The notes: generated by a model from the sequence alone, not told the origin. Numbered from the stretch's first letter, positions 1-7,802 are shown. The stretch is DNA of 18,783 bases from an uncultured Kineosporia sp. (GCA_937859855.1 CALMAR010000025.1:1-18783); one strand, 5' to 3'. Program-made: numbers and translations.

Positions 1-2
1 CG

Positions 3-308
3 ATCGGCCGGGCCGCGGACGCGGTGGCCCGAGCCGCCATTGCCTCTCCGGCGCCGTCGTCCAGCACCACGATCCCGTTGCGGGCGCCGGTTGCCCCCGT
101 TCGCGGTCCCGGCTCGGCCGGTTCGACTGCGCTTGACGCCAGCCCGGTGATCAGCTCTCCGGTCACCGAGCGGACAGTGGCGGCTGCGGTGCGTTCGGCG
201 CAGGACGACGCCGGCGACCGGGACGAGGACGACACCCAGCCCGGACTCGCTGCCCGGTTGCGCGAGCGATTCAGCTCGCGGCCCGGACGGCATAAGAGCC
301 GGCCGTGA
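3..308 (+). CDS. C-terminal end of a gene running in from the left, probably thymidylate kinase
   Basis: The frame is open to the left window edge (no stop from base 3), so this is the 3' end of a longer gene; the in-frame GTG at 24 is unlikely to be its start. The visible part is rich in Ala, Pro, Ser and Arg, shows no catalytic motif, and looks like a disordered tail ending in a basic stretch. Its stop codon TGA (306-308) overlaps the GTG start of holB by four bases, which implies translational coupling. In many actinobacteria the gene directly upstream of holB is tmk, often with a variable C-terminal extension. The identity therefore rests on gene order alone. Confidence 0.6.
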   Translation: MGRAADAVARAAIASPAPSSSTTIPLRAPVAPVRGPGSAGSTALDASPVISSPVTERTVAAAVRSAQDDAGDRDEDDTQPGLAARLRERFSSRPGRHKSRP

Positions 309-1486
309 CGGTCTGGGACGACGTCGCTGGACAGCAGGCCGCGACCCAGGTGTTGCGGGGAGCGGTGGCGTCGGCCCAGGCCATCCTGGACGGTGATGAG
401 CAGCCTGGGTCCGGCTCGGGAATGACCCATGCCTGGCTGATCACCGGACCGCCAGGATCGGGCCGGTCGAATGCGGCCCGGGCGTTCGCAGCCGCGCTGC
501 AGTGCCCGAACGGTGGCTGCGGGCACTGCCATCAGTGCACGACCGCGCTGGCCGGGACCCATGCCGACGTCACCCTGGTCGCCACCGAGCACATCCAGCT
601 TCGGGTGGACGACGTCCGCCCGCTGGTCAGCCTGGCCCAGCGCAGCCCGTCCGGCGGGCGCTGGCGGGTGATCGTGATCGAGGACGCTGACCGGTTGAAC
701 GACTCGTCCGGCAATGTGCTGCTGAAGGCGGTCGAGGAGCCGCCGCCGCGGACGGTCTGGCTGCTCTGCGCGCCCAGCGCTGACGACGTTCTGACCACGA
801 TCCGGTCGCGCTGCCGCCGGATCGGCCTGCGGATCCCGCCGGTCGAGGAGGTGGCCAAACTGCTGGTGCGTCGGGACGGCGCCGATCCCGGGGTGGCCTC
901 GTTCGCCGCCCGGTCGGCGCAGAGCCACATCGGCCTGGCCCGGCGGCTGGCGCTGGACGAGGGAGCCCGGATTCGCCGCCGTGAGGTACTGAAACTGCCG
1001 CAGCAGCTGCGAAGTTCGGGCGCGGCGGTGGCGGCTGCGGGCCAGCTGGTCGATGTGGCTACCGAAGAGGCGAAGTCGTCTACCGCACAGCGTGATGCCC
1101 GGGAGAAGGCCGCGCTGTTGCATTCGCTGGGAGCGGAGGGACTGGCGACGTTGCCGGCTCCGATCCGGGCCCAGGTTCGCCAGCTCGAGGAGAACCAGAA
1201 GCGCCGGTCGCGGCGGGCGCTCACCGACGTCCTCGATCGAGCCCTGATCGACCTGCTGTCGCTCTATCGCGACGTCCTGGTGATCCAGCTGTCGGCGGAT
1301 GATGCCCCGGCGGTGTCGCTGGTGAACGCCGAACTGGCCGACGATGTGGCGGCCGAGGCCCGCGTCCGGACGCCGGCCCAGACGGTGCGCCGGATGGAGG
1401 CGATTGGGATGGCCCGGGAGCGGATCGAGGCCAACGTGTCACCGCTCCTGGCGATCGAGGCGCTGATGGTCCAGCTGCGGGCTTAA
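305..1486 (+). CDS. holB: DNA polymerase III subunit delta-prime (clamp-loader AAA+ subunit)
   Basis: The 393-residue product is the delta-prime subunit of the replicative clamp loader, which helps open and load the beta sliding clamp in the cytoplasm. Visible features are a P-loop (GPPGSGRS, residues 48-55), a zinc-binding cysteine cluster CPNGGCGHCHQC (67-78), a Walker B-like strand VIVIEDADRL (122-131) and the SRC arginine-finger motif in TTIRSRC (to residue 170). The C-terminal third is helical and low in motifs, as expected for the collar domain. The GTG at 305 is fixed by its 4-base overlap with the upstream stop and by the typical opening MTVWDDVAGQ. It is probably co-transcribed with the upstream gene. 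Some actinobacterial homologues are annotated simply as DNA polymerase III subunit delta'. Confidence 0.95.
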   Translation: MTVWDDVAGQQAATQVLRGAVASAQAILDGDEQPGSGSGMTHAWLITGPPGSGRSNAARAFAAALQCPNGGCGHCHQCTTALAGTHADVTLVATEHIQLRVDDVRPLVSLAQRSPSGGRWRVIVIEDADRLNDSSGNVLLKAVEEPPPRTVWLLCAPSADDVLTTIRSRCRRIGLRIPPVEEVAKLLVRRDGADPGVASFAARSAQSHIGLARRLALDEGARIRRREVLKLPQQLRSSGAAVAAAGQLVDVATEEAKSSTAQRDAREKAALLHSLGAEGLATLPAPIRAQVRQLEENQKRRSRRALTDVLDRALIDLLSLYRDVLVIQLSADDAPAVSLVNAELADDVAAEARVRTPAQTVRRMEAIGMARERIEANVSPLLAIEALMVQLRA

Positions 1487-1531
1487 GCTGCCGTCCGGGC
1501 CGGCCGGTCGGGGTGGCTCAGCCGGGTCCGG

Positions 1532-1537
1532 TAGCTT
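1532..1537 (+). promoter_or_regulatory. Predicted -10 box for a leaderless start
   Basis: TAGCTT (TANNNT type) lies 7 nt before the ATG at 1545, with no Shine-Dalgarno sequence between. This spacing is typical of actinobacterial leaderless transcripts, so transcription would begin at or next to the start codon. Confidence 0.4.
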
Positions 1538-1544
1538 GCTGGAC

Positions 1545-3098
1545 ATGCCGCGCAGTGCCGTCCTGTCCCTGATCGCGACCGGTGCTGCCATCGGCCTGCT
1601 GGCCGCCTGCTCGTTCCCGGACGCCAAGGAGGAGCCGGCGGTCAAGGCGACGGCGGTGGCCTCCGCGTCGGCGGCCCCATCCGGGGTCGCGGATCCGGCC
1701 ACCCAGTCGCAGTTCGCCCGGTTCTACGGCCAGCGGGTGGATTGGAGTTCGTGCGGAAAACGATTCCAGTGCACCAGGATCCGGGTTCCGCTGGATTGGG
1801 CTGCGCCAGATGGAGCGGAGATTCAGGTCGCGGTCAACCGGCGGCCGGCCTCCGGTGATCGGATCGGGTCGCTGGTGGTGAATCCGGGCGGGCCGGGGGC
1901 TTCGGGGCTGGAGTACGCCCAGGCGGCTGATCAGGTGTTCAGCCCGTCGCTGCTGAAGGTCTACGACATCGTCGGTTTCGACCCGCGCGGGGTGGGTGAG
2001 TCGGCGCCGGTCAAGTGCCTGCCCGATGCGCAGCTGGGTGCCTACCTGGCGGAGGACGGCACGCCGGACACTCCGGCCGAGCTGACCACCGCGGTCGATG
2101 AGCAGCGCGCGTTCGGCCAGGCCTGCCAGCGCAACACCGGGGCGCTGCTGGCGCACGTGGACACGGTCAGCACCGTCAAGGATCTGGATGTTATTCGTCA
2201 GGTGCTGGGCGACAGCCGGCTCTCGTTCTTCGGCGCCTCGTACGGGACCTACATGGGCGCCTGGTACGCGCAGCTGTTCCCGTGGCGGGTGGGCCGGATG
2301 ACGCTGGACGGCGCGGTCGACCCGACGCTGAGCACTCAGCAGTATGTGGACGGGCAGTCCGAGGGGTTCGCCCGGACGCTGAAAGCCTTTGTGCGGGACT
2401 GTCAGTCGCAGGATGACTGCCCACTGAAGGGGACGGCCGAACAGGGCTTGGCCCAGATCGGCACCCTGCTGCAACGTGCTGATGCTGCTCCGCTGCGGAC
2501 CAAGGACCGGGCCCGTCCACTGACCCAGAGCCTGATGACGACCGGCATCGCGCAAGGTCTGTACGCGACTCAGCTCTGGCCGGCACTGACGATCGGCCTG
2601 TCCCAGGCGCTCTCAGGAGATGGTTCCGAACTGCTGGCCCTGGCCGACCTTTATCTCCAGCGCGACTCGAAAGGTCATTACGGACAGGTTAATTCGGCCA
2701 ATCCAGCGATCTTCTGCCTGGACCTGGGGGAGACCCGGACGCCGTCGCAGATCGCAGCTGATGCCGCCGCGGTGCAGGCCAAGTTCCCGCCGCTGGGGGG
2801 AGCCATTGCCTGGAGCGGCATTTCGTGCGCCGGGTGGCCGTACAAGCAGGTCGTGCCCCGGCAGAAGCTGACTGCGGCTGGGGCGGCGCCGATTGTGGTG
2901 CTAGGCACGATCGATGATCCAGCCACGCCGTACGAGTGGGCTCAGGGTCTGGCGTCCCAGCTGTCGTCCGGGCATCTGGTGACCTGGGAGGGGTCGGTGC
3001 ACACGGCCTACCACAAGGGGTCCGAGTGTGTGGACGACGCGGTGGACAATTATTTGCTGACGGGCGCGGTGCCCGCAGATGGACTGCGCTGCAAGTAA
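1545..3098 (+). CDS. Secreted lipoprotein alpha/beta-hydrolase, TAP-like (tripeptidyl-aminopeptidase family)
   Basis: The 517-residue protein is predicted to be exported, lipid-anchored and to cleave short peptides from N-termini, the activity of the Streptomyces TAP/SlpD/SlpE group. A signal peptide ends in a lipobox LAAC with Cys22. The oxyanion region VVNPGGPGASG (111-121) is followed by the nucleophile elbow GASYGT with Ser232. The late acid lies in DDPATPY (Asp457/458), and His486 in GSVHTAYHKG completes the triad. The C-terminal part matches the TAP-like domain arrangement. ATG 1545 is preferred over the in-frame TTG at 1536 because it gives a normal signal peptide and has a TANNNT box at leaderless spacing. 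It follows holB by 58 bp and is convergent with the next gene. Family is certain; exact substrate is not. Confidence 0.9.
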   Translation: MPRSAVLSLIATGAAIGLLAACSFPDAKEEPAVKATAVASASAAPSGVADPATQSQFARFYGQRVDWSSCGKRFQCTRIRVPLDWAAPDGAEIQVAVNRRPASGDRIGSLVVNPGGPGASGLEYAQAADQVFSPSLLKVYDIVGFDPRGVGESAPVKCLPDAQLGAYLAEDGTPDTPAELTTAVDEQRAFGQACQRNTGALLAHVDTVSTVKDLDVIRQVLGDSRLSFFGASYGTYMGAWYAQLFPWRVGRMTLDGAVDPTLSTQQYVDGQSEGFARTLKAFVRDCQSQDDCPLKGTAEQGLAQIGTLLQRADAAPLRTKDRARPLTQSLMTTGIAQGLYATQLWPALTIGLSQALSGDGSELLALADLYLQRDSKGHYGQVNSANPAIFCLDLGETRTPSQIAADAAAVQAKFPPLGGAIAWSGISCAGWPYKQVVPRQKLTAAGAAPIVVLGTIDDPATPYEWAQGLASQLSSGHLVTWEGSVHTAYHKGSECVDDAVDNYLLTGAVPADGLRCK

Positions 3099-3107
3099 AT
3101 CCCGGTG

Positions 3108-3602
3108 CTACTCGGACGGCTGACGATAGGCGAACAGGCAGAACGGATGGCCGGCCAGGTCGGCGTACACCCGAACGTGTTCTTCCGGATCGTCGAAGCG
3201 ATCCATCAGCAGCCGGGCCCCCAGGTTCAATACCCGGGTGTGCTGACGGTTCAAGGCGCCGGCGTCCGGCAGCTGCAGGTCCAGGTGCAGCATCTGCGGG
3301 TGCGGGCCCTTGGGCCAGGTTGGTTCCGGAAGCGAGTCGCTGTGCTGGAAGGCGAGCCGGCGCTCGCCATCTGGGCTGACCAGCACCAGCCAGCTCTGGC
3401 CGTTCTCATCCGGTTCACCCGCGGGTGGTGCCTCGTCGCCGGCTCGATACTGGTATCCGAGCATCTGGCGATAGAACTCGGCCAGCTCGCGCACGTTCGT
3501 GCAGTCCAGCACCGTTTGAACCAGTTGGGGGAACTGCGGACCGGTCGTCCCGGCCTGCTCTTCCTGCCGGGCCATTTCCGCCTGCTCGGCTGGCTCTGTC
3601 AT
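3108..3602 (-). CDS. VOC-fold (glyoxalase/bleomycin-resistance-like) protein
   Basis: The 164-residue protein has a low-complexity charged N-terminus (about 20 residues) followed by one VOC-type unit: QLVQTVLDCTNVRELAEFYRQMLGY, a middle strand with MLHLDLQLPD, and the closing VRVYADLAGHPFCLFAY. This is the single-domain layout of the Glyoxalase_6-like group, which covers metal-dependent isomerases, dioxygenases and antibiotic-binding proteins, so no substrate can be assigned. The ATG at 3602 is chosen because AAGGAG sits 8 nt before it; the longer open frame upstream is an Arg-rich extension without a ribosome site. Its stop lies 9 bp from the end of the convergent hydrolase gene. Confidence 0.82.
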   Translation of the reverse strand: MTEPAEQAEMARQEEQAGTTGPQFPQLVQTVLDCTNVRELAEFYRQMLGYQYRAGDEAPPAGEPDENGQSWLVLVSPDGERRLAFQHSDSLPEPTWPKGPHPQMLHLDLQLPDAGALNRQHTRVLNLGARLLMDRFDDPEEHVRVYADLAGHPFCLFAYRQPSE

Positions 3603-3751
3603 CGGCTCCGCTCCTTGTCCGTGTGCACTGTCAGTTCCGGCTGTCCGGGTGCGCGGTCTGCGACCCAATCCGCCTGATCGCCACCTCAGCCCCGCTGTCT
3701 GCACGTGTCAGCGCGGATGCCCGGATAGAGGCGGCGATCGTCAGCCGTCGC

Positions 3752-3814
3752 TTGAACCGGCACCCGCTCCCCACGCCGTATACTCGACCACCGTGCCACC
3801 TCCCAGGTGGTCAC
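3752..3814 (+). promoter_or_regulatory. Predicted tRNA-Thr promoter and short hairpin leader
   Basis: A near-consensus -10 box TATACT occupies 3779-3784, with TTGAAC at 3752-3757 as a possible -35 box; the 21-bp gap is longer than ideal. Between the promoter and the tRNA is a perfect 6-bp hairpin, CCACCT-ccc-AGGTGG (3796-3810), ending just before the mature tRNA 5' end at 3815, where it could aid 5' processing. Confidence 0.5.
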
Positions 3815-3888
3815 GCCGCCTTAGCTCAGTCGGCCAGAGCGATTCACTCGTAATGAATAGGTCGTCGGTTCGATTCCGACAGGCGGCT
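3815..3888 (+). tRNA. tRNA-Thr, anticodon CGT
   Basis: The 74-nt cloverleaf is complete. The acceptor stem GCCGCCT (3815-3821) pairs with AGGCGGC (3881-3887). The D-arm follows TTAGCTCAG. The anticodon stem ATTCA/TGAAT encloses loop CTCGTAA with anticodon CGT (reads ACG). The T-arm is GTCGG-TTCGATT-CCGAC. The 3' end continues as TCC, so CCA is not fully encoded. From the anticodon loop to 3890 the gene is identical or nearly so to five repeat copies downstream, which marks it as the attachment site of the integrated elements. The gene remains complete because the first element restores its 3' half. Confidence 0.97.
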
Positions 3889-3890
3889 CC
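3847..3890 (+). repeat. att core copy 0 (3' part of tRNA-Thr), left boundary of the island
   Basis: This 44-bp sequence runs from the anticodon loop CTCGTAA to TCC just beyond the acceptor stem. It recurs at 7416, 10139, 11060, 11787 and 16214. Sequence identity with the other copies starts exactly at the 7-nt anticodon loop, which in the tRNA gene is bracketed by the inverted repeat ATTCA/TGAAT; that is the expected position of a tyrosine-recombinase crossover in the anticodon-loop class of tRNA sites. It is followed by GACAAAC, a flank shared only with copy D. Confidence 0.9.
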
Positions 3891-4008
3891 GACAAACATG
3901 CAGCTCAGACGCGTCTCTCCAGCCTCGGGTGCGATCAACCCTGGTTGTCGTACCCGGGCCGTACCGTCGCGGCTGGACGATCGCGACGATGTGGCCATGG
4001 AGGTAGTG

Positions 4009-4464
4009 ATGGAACCGCTGGCAGAACGGGACCGAACGGAACTGTGGAGCCTGGCCAGCAACTGCGGCCTGTATGAAGCAGATCCGCAGCCGGCCATGCA
4101 GAACGTTGGCACACGCGCCGAGCCGTTGATGGTCACCGCCTTGGAGGCGTGGCGCGACTACTACGCCCGCTGGGTCATTCAGCAGCTGGATGCTGATGCG
4201 GAGCGGATCACGGACGTCAGGCAGTGGACTATCGCCGAACGCTCTTCCTCCTCTCCCCGCGGACCGCACGATCACCGCTTCGGTCAGCAGGACTGGGACT
4301 GTGCCATCGATCTGTGTGACCGGGCGCTGGTGATGATCCGAGCAGCTGGCGCCGATACAGACGACTTCGCCGACGCCGTCTGTTGGCCGGGATCAAGAGC
4401 GCCCTTACTACCGAGACCCTCGGATTCGCCCCTGGCGTCGTCGAGGACGCCGCGGAAGGACTGA
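4009..4464 (+). CDS. Hypothetical protein, probably frameshifted near its 3' end
   Basis: The 151-residue reading frame starts at an ATG with GGAGG at 3999-4003 (5-nt spacing). Residues 1 to about 123 look like a folded helical protein, with EAWRDYYARWVIQQLDADAE and QQDWDCAIDLCDRALVMIRA. After DDFADAV (to about 4380) the frame turns into Ser/Pro/Arg-rich text. From 4386 another plus-strand frame continues with natural-looking protein (GIKSALTTETLGFAPGVVED, then AAEGLMEDLGE, to about 4480). A one-base shift near 4380 would join the two, so this is probably a pseudogene. No family is recognised. Confidence 0.42.
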   Translation: MEPLAERDRTELWSLASNCGLYEADPQPAMQNVGTRAEPLMVTALEAWRDYYARWVIQQLDADAERITDVRQWTIAERSSSSPRGPHDHRFGQQDWDCAIDLCDRALVMIRAAGADTDDFADAVCWPGSRAPLLPRPSDSPLASSRTPRKD

Positions 4465-4480
4465 TGGAAGACCTGGGCGA

Positions 4481-4888
4481 GCATCGATGCCGACGAAGGC
4501 CGCTCGGGGCAATGAAGTCGGACGTGCTCGACGCACCGGTGACGCTCAGCGGCAGTTCCGGATGTCACGGGCCGCCCGTCCAGGCGCAAGCCCAGGGCTC
4601 GATCGGCCCGTCGGTCGCCCCGGGGTGGCTCGCTTGGAGCATCCAATGCGGATTGCCTGCCGAGGGCGGGCTCAACTGTGCTCCTGTCCGGCACGACCTA
4701 CCGGGTGAGTCTGGACCTGCTGGAGGCCGCGGGCTGGGATGACGTCCTGATGGGATACCGCCCGGCGCGACGCGTCTTTGGTCGCACTCACCCGGATGCG
4801 CGACGCCGGCCTGGTCGATGCCTGAGGCTCCCCGCGCTTCGCGACACGGGCCGCAACGATCACGAAGCAGCAGCCCCACCGCGATGCG
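4481..4888. other. Gene-poor stretch with possible coding remnants
   Basis: No convincing complete gene is seen between the damaged hypothetical gene and the end of the glycosyltransferase. One plus frame around 4678-4800 has a short protein-like run (SGTTYRVSLDLLEAAGWDDV) without homologous context on either side. It may be a fragment of a lost gene. Confidence 0.4.
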
Positions 4889-5995
4889 TCACGCCACGGT
4901 CCGCGCGCGGACGACGTTCTCGATCGCGTCCGCCGCGAGTTCCGCACCGTCACGGCGGCGGATGTCCGCGCCCAGGGTTGCCGCCGCCGCGGCGACCTGC
5001 TCGTCGTCCAGCAGCGACCTCGCGGCTCGCGCGATGCGGGCCGCGCTCGCCCGCTTGGGCAGCGCCGCGCCCACGCCGTAGCGGGTGACGGCCTTCCCGA
5101 CGGCGCGCTGATCGATCAGCGGGTTCGCGGGGATCACTAGCACCGGCACGCCGAAGGACAGCGCCCGCATCGTCGTGCTGTGCCCCCCGTGCCCGATCAG
5201 CAGTGAGGTCGTGGCCAGCACCTCGTCGTGGTCCAGCCAGTCGTGGACCGTGGCGTTGGCGGGCACCCGCAGGCCGGTCACGTCGATGGCCGGCCCGCCG
5301 GTCACCACCGCGTCGACTGGTAGCGAGGCGATGGCGTCGAGGATGCGCTGCAACACCGCATGCTGACCGGCGAACGCGTTGGTGCTCAGGCTGACCAGCA
5401 CCCGCGGGGTGTCCTGGCGCTGCGCGGCGACGGGCGTGCCCTGCCACACTACCCCGGTGTGCTCCACGTCGGGTCGTCCCCGCACCGGGTCGAGATCGGA
5501 CCGCGCGGCCACGATCCGCAGGGCGGCGGACTCCTGGATCCCGGTGAAGGACAGGCCCCTGAACCGCAGCTGAAGGCCGACCGGGCTGGTAGCCATGTCC
5601 TGCACGGCTCGGTAGAAGCAGTGCACGAAGATGACGGTGGGAATGCCGGCCGCGACCAGCTCGGCGACGCCCGCGGAGACGATGGTGTCGGCCACGACGA
5701 GGTCCGCGGCTTCCCGCCGGGCGACGGCAACGGCGTCCCGGCCGATGCCGCGGTCGACCACCATGCGGGAGAAGTCGCGCATCATCGCCAGCAGCGGGCG
5801 CCCGGGCACCAGCGGATCGAAGTCCTGGCCGGTCGAGAACGGCTCGAACGGGAATCCGGCGGCGACAACCCGGTCCGCGATGCCGGGCTGGCCGAGGAAA
5901 CGCACCTGGACGCCACGCGACCGCAGCGCCCGGGCCACGCCGAGCTGCGGTGGGATGTTGCCGCCGCCGTCGACAGTGACGAACACGATCTTCAT
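4889..5995 (-). CDS. GT1-type glycosyltransferase (UGT/MGT-like, GT-B fold)
   Basis: The 368-residue protein is predicted to transfer a sugar from a nucleotide-sugar donor to a small molecule in the cytoplasm. It opens with a Rossmann strand MKIVFVTVDGGGNIPPQLGVA and carries the C-terminal donor-binding signature HGGHSTTMRALSFGVP followed by NPLIDQR (residues 269-297). Many GT1 enzymes have a catalytic His in GHxxP at the N-terminus; the equivalent place here is GNIPP with Asn13, so the base may differ or the protein belongs to a divergent branch. The ATG at 5995 overlaps the stop of the upstream TetR gene (ATGA), indicating one transcript. The acceptor is unknown; antibiotic or macrolide modification is possible but unsupported. 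Confidence 0.82.
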   Translation of the reverse strand: MKIVFVTVDGGGNIPPQLGVARALRSRGVQVRFLGQPGIADRVVAAGFPFEPFSTGQDFDPLVPGRPLLAMMRDFSRMVVDRGIGRDAVAVARREAADLVVADTIVSAGVAELVAAGIPTVIFVHCFYRAVQDMATSPVGLQLRFRGLSFTGIQESAALRIVAARSDLDPVRGRPDVEHTGVVWQGTPVAAQRQDTPRVLVSLSTNAFAGQHAVLQRILDAIASLPVDAVVTGGPAIDVTGLRVPANATVHDWLDHDEVLATTSLLIGHGGHSTTMRALSFGVPVLVIPANPLIDQRAVGKAVTRYGVGAALPKRASAARIARAARSLLDDEQVAAAAATLGADIRRRDGAELAADAIENVVRARTVA

Positions 5996-6615
5996 GACGC
6001 GCTCCGCTCCGGATCGGTGTCGCCGGTCGGGCCCCCGGAGGCGGTGATCACGGCGCTGGTCATCAGGGTCATACGGTCGTGCACCGCGACCGGGCTCAGC
6101 CCGCGATCGAGGCGCAGCAGTTTCCACGCGTAGACGTCGGTGGCGACTACCAAGACGTCGAGCGCCCGGCTGCGCTCCGGTCCCGGCTCGGGCAACCGGG
6201 CGCCGAACACGTCCTCGACCCAGGCGCGATGCCCGGCCCGGCCCACATCGTTCATCCGCTTGGCCCGGGGATCGTCGTCCTCCTCGGCGAGCACGCCGAG
6301 CGCGGTCAGCCCCCGGGTCTCGTAATGATCGATGAGGACCGACAGCGCTGCGTCCGGGCCGTCGGTGCTCGGCGTGCGCTCGGCGACGACGTCCTGGTAG
6401 ACCCGCTGCCAGGCCGCCTCAATGAGTGAGTCCCGGTTACCGAAGTGGCGCAGCAGGGTCTTGGTCGTCACCCCCGCGCGGCGCGCGACCGGTTCGAGGG
6501 CGATGGAGAACGAGTGCTCGGTCATGAACGTGTCGATCGCCGCCTGCACAATCGCCTCCCGGGTCGCCGCCGCCGCCGCGCCGCGGCTCTGCATGTCATA
6601 GGTCCGTCTATTCAT
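5992..6615 (-). CDS. TetR-family transcriptional regulator
   Basis: The 207-residue repressor-type protein has an N-terminal TetR DNA-binding domain (about residues 15-65) including SIALEPVARRAGVTTKTLLR and HFGNRDSLIEAAW. A helical ligand-binding C-terminal domain without assignable specificity follows. It is the first gene of a two-gene operon with the glycosyltransferase (4-base overlap) and very likely controls it. The ATG at 6615 was chosen because AGGG lies 4 nt before it; an in-frame ATG at 6633 is an alternative, and the much longer upstream frame is not protein-like. A perfect 9-bp inverted repeat overlaps the start region (6609-6638), as expected for autoregulation. Confidence 0.85.
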   Translation of the reverse strand: MNRRTYDMQSRGAAAAATREAIVQAAIDTFMTEHSFSIALEPVARRAGVTTKTLLRHFGNRDSLIEAAWQRVYQDVVAERTPSTDGPDAALSVLIDHYETRGLTALGVLAEEDDDPRAKRMNDVGRAGHRAWVEDVFGARLPEPGPERSRALDVLVVATDVYAWKLLRLDRGLSPVAVHDRMTLMTSAVITASGGPTGDTDPERSAS

Positions 6616-6638
6616 GTCCCTGGCAACGTACATGAATA
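6609..6638. promoter_or_regulatory. Inverted repeat, candidate TetR operator
   Basis: TATTCATGT (6609-6617) and ACATGAATA (6630-6638) form a perfect 9-bp inverted repeat with a 12-bp spacer that spans the start codon and ribosome site of the TetR gene. The arrangement fits autorepression. The spacer is somewhat long for a classic TetR site. Confidence 0.45.
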
Positions 6639-6655
6639 CACGAATCCATGTCCAT

Positions 6656-6683
6656 GGCCGCGGACATCGATTTGTCCGCGGCC
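6656..6683. promoter_or_regulatory. Perfect 11-bp inverted repeat upstream of the TetR gene
   Basis: GGCCGCGGACA (6656-6666) and TGTCCGCGGCC (6673-6683) pair perfectly around a 6-nt loop. It lies about 40 bp upstream of the TetR start. It could be a second operator or a hairpin ending transcription that enters from the right; no clear T-run follows on either strand. Confidence 0.45.
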
Positions 6684-6839
6684 GTTTGTCGCGACCGGCG
6701 GGCGTTGGACGGGTCAACGAGCCGACCGATGGGCGAGGTCCGATCCATAAGCTGGCGTCGTGATCGAGTTCGGGTCGAGGTCGCGGCGGCTTCCGCCACC
6801 ACCACATGTCGTATGGGCATCGTTGGTCCACCCGGCACT

Positions 6840-7300
6840 AACCGGGAACGCGACGGTGGTTCTCGCTGCTCGCTGACGAGGTCGAGACACGAATCCTCAG
6901 CGCCTCCAGACCGACGTCCGTCCTCTGGTCGTCACTTTGGCCCAGCCGACCCCGCGACCCGATCCGTTTCGAGCTGGCCGAACTTGAATCACGAGACCCT
7001 ACTCGCGTTCACTCTGCTGACCCCGGCCGCACCGAACTGGACCGCGCCAGCCGTACCAACTCCTCTTGATCGCCGGCACGCAACGGCAGAGCAGCAGCAG
7101 CACGATTCGGCACACCTCATCGTCCCAGCCACCAAAACGCCAACCAACTAACGACGCGGAGCACTAGATATTCCGCTGCTGGTTGACGCTCTATCGCAGT
7201 CGCGGCGCCGATACCCAGTGATTCGCGCGGTGAGCGGCCGAGCCCTTCCTTCTGATCAGGCTGATCGCCATCTTGTCCATGGGAAGCCTCCGTAGGAACG
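6840..7300. other. Stretch without a supported gene
   Basis: Open frames here are low in protein-like composition and have no ribosome sites, apart from a 29-codon minus-strand ORF (7191-7280) with GGAGG 6 nt before its ATG that cannot be judged further. The stretch is probably decayed island DNA. Confidence 0.4.
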
Positions 7301-7322
7301 CGTGGAATCTGCCGTGGAATCC
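7301..7322 (+). repeat. Paired direct repeat, predicted right-end arm sites of segment 1
   Basis: CGTGGAATCT (7301) and CGTGGAATCC (7313) lie 12 bp apart. The first starts 115 bp before att copy A. Equivalent pairs occur 115, 113 and 115 bp before copies B, C and E. Confidence 0.65.
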
Positions 7323-7415
7323 GACTTGGCATAGCTGCAGATCGCTGGGTGCGTCGAGTGCGCTGTGGTGTAGCCCTGAGCCTGTTCAGAGCGTTATGAG
7401 GGCTGCAGCGTGTGT

Positions 7416-7459
7416 CTCGTAATGAATAGGTCGTCGGTTCGATTCCGACAGGCGGCTCC
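7416..7459 (+). repeat. att core copy A
   Basis: Identical over 44 bp to the tRNA-Thr 3' part (3847-3890). The 5' half of the tRNA is absent; the preceding sequence GCGTGTGT is shared with copies B and E, so this is an element end and not a tRNA gene. Confidence 0.92.
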
Positions 7460-7538
7460 ACCATCGTTGCAGGTCAGGGCCCGTTTTCGGTGTGCGATTT
7501 GTGTGCTTGAAAGTTGAACCGTGGGACAAATGTGTGAA
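7460..7538 (+). repeat. Conserved left-end block after copy A, with arm site
   Basis: This roughly 80-bp block is shared with the sequences after copies B and E. Common parts include TTGTGTGCTTGAAA, then GTTGAACC, CGTGGGACA (from 7520, 61 bp after the core) and GTGTGAA. It is the predicted left arm of segment 2 and carries the GGGACA version of the arm motif. Confidence 0.7.
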
Positions 7539-7540
7539 CC

Positions 7541-7802
7541 GCTCGAACGCACACTTCGGACCGTGCACACTCAGCAATCAGCGATGACCTGATCGGTGGA
7601 TCGCAGATGCAGCCGCAGCATCGTCCGCTCATCACTTGGATGTCACCGTCGGCGCTGCGCGGTTCGCTGATCTCCGGGTGGCCCGCGCGGGAGTCACATG
7701 TCCTGGGTTTCCGGTTACCAGGGCGAACACCTGGCGATCGGTTGCCGCACAACAGCTTTCCAATGGTCATGCTAGGCGTCGTGTGAGGGGCCTGATCCTT
7801 CC
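7541..7802. other. Stretch without a supported gene
   Basis: Between the left-end block and the first gene of segment 2 no frame has a plausible start and protein-like composition. The minus-strand frame covering it is a shadow of the repeat block. Confidence 0.4.

Larger units (their letters stand above)
3891..7415 (+). mobile_element. Segment 1 of the tRNA-Thr island (3.5 kb, TetR/glycosyltransferase cargo)
   Basis: Bounded by att copies 0 and A. It carries a damaged hypothetical gene, a TetR-regulated glycosyltransferase operon and about 1.1 kb of apparently decayed sequence. Its right end has the CGTGGAATC-type paired repeats (7301-7322). Its left end lacks the conserved left-end block found after copies A, B and E, but shares GACAAAC-N9-AGACG with the left end of segment 5. 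No integrase is present. Confidence 0.65.

Noticed and set aside
532..1224. Minus-strand ORF opposite holB
   Set aside because: Shadow of the holB coding frame with Ser/Arg-rich composition.
1518..2555. Long minus-strand ORF opposite the hydrolase gene
   Set aside because: High-GC shadow frame with Arg/Pro/Gln-rich composition; the plus frame has clear motifs.
6648..7151. Plus-strand ORF of 167 residues
   Set aside because: Low-complexity Ser/Arg/Pro/Thr composition, overlaps the TetR control region, no ribosome site.
7191..7280. 29-codon minus-strand ORF with GGAGG before its ATG
   Set aside because: Too short to judge, and no equivalent exists at the other right ends; left as a note only.
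7117..7464. Minus-strand ORFs containing EPPVGIEPTTYSLRDTR or LSESNRRPIHYE (also at 3741-4275, 7386-7577, 10116-10304, 10939-11403, 16014-16262)
   Set aside because: These are reverse translations of the tRNA-Thr 3' part. The same peptide appears at every att copy because the DNA is repeated, not because a protein is conserved.
7474..7770. Minus-strand ORFs sharing HTxxPRxNF (7474-7770, 10116-10304, 16272-16496)
   Set aside because: They are shadows of the conserved left-end blocks after copies A, B and E; no starts or ribosome sites support them.
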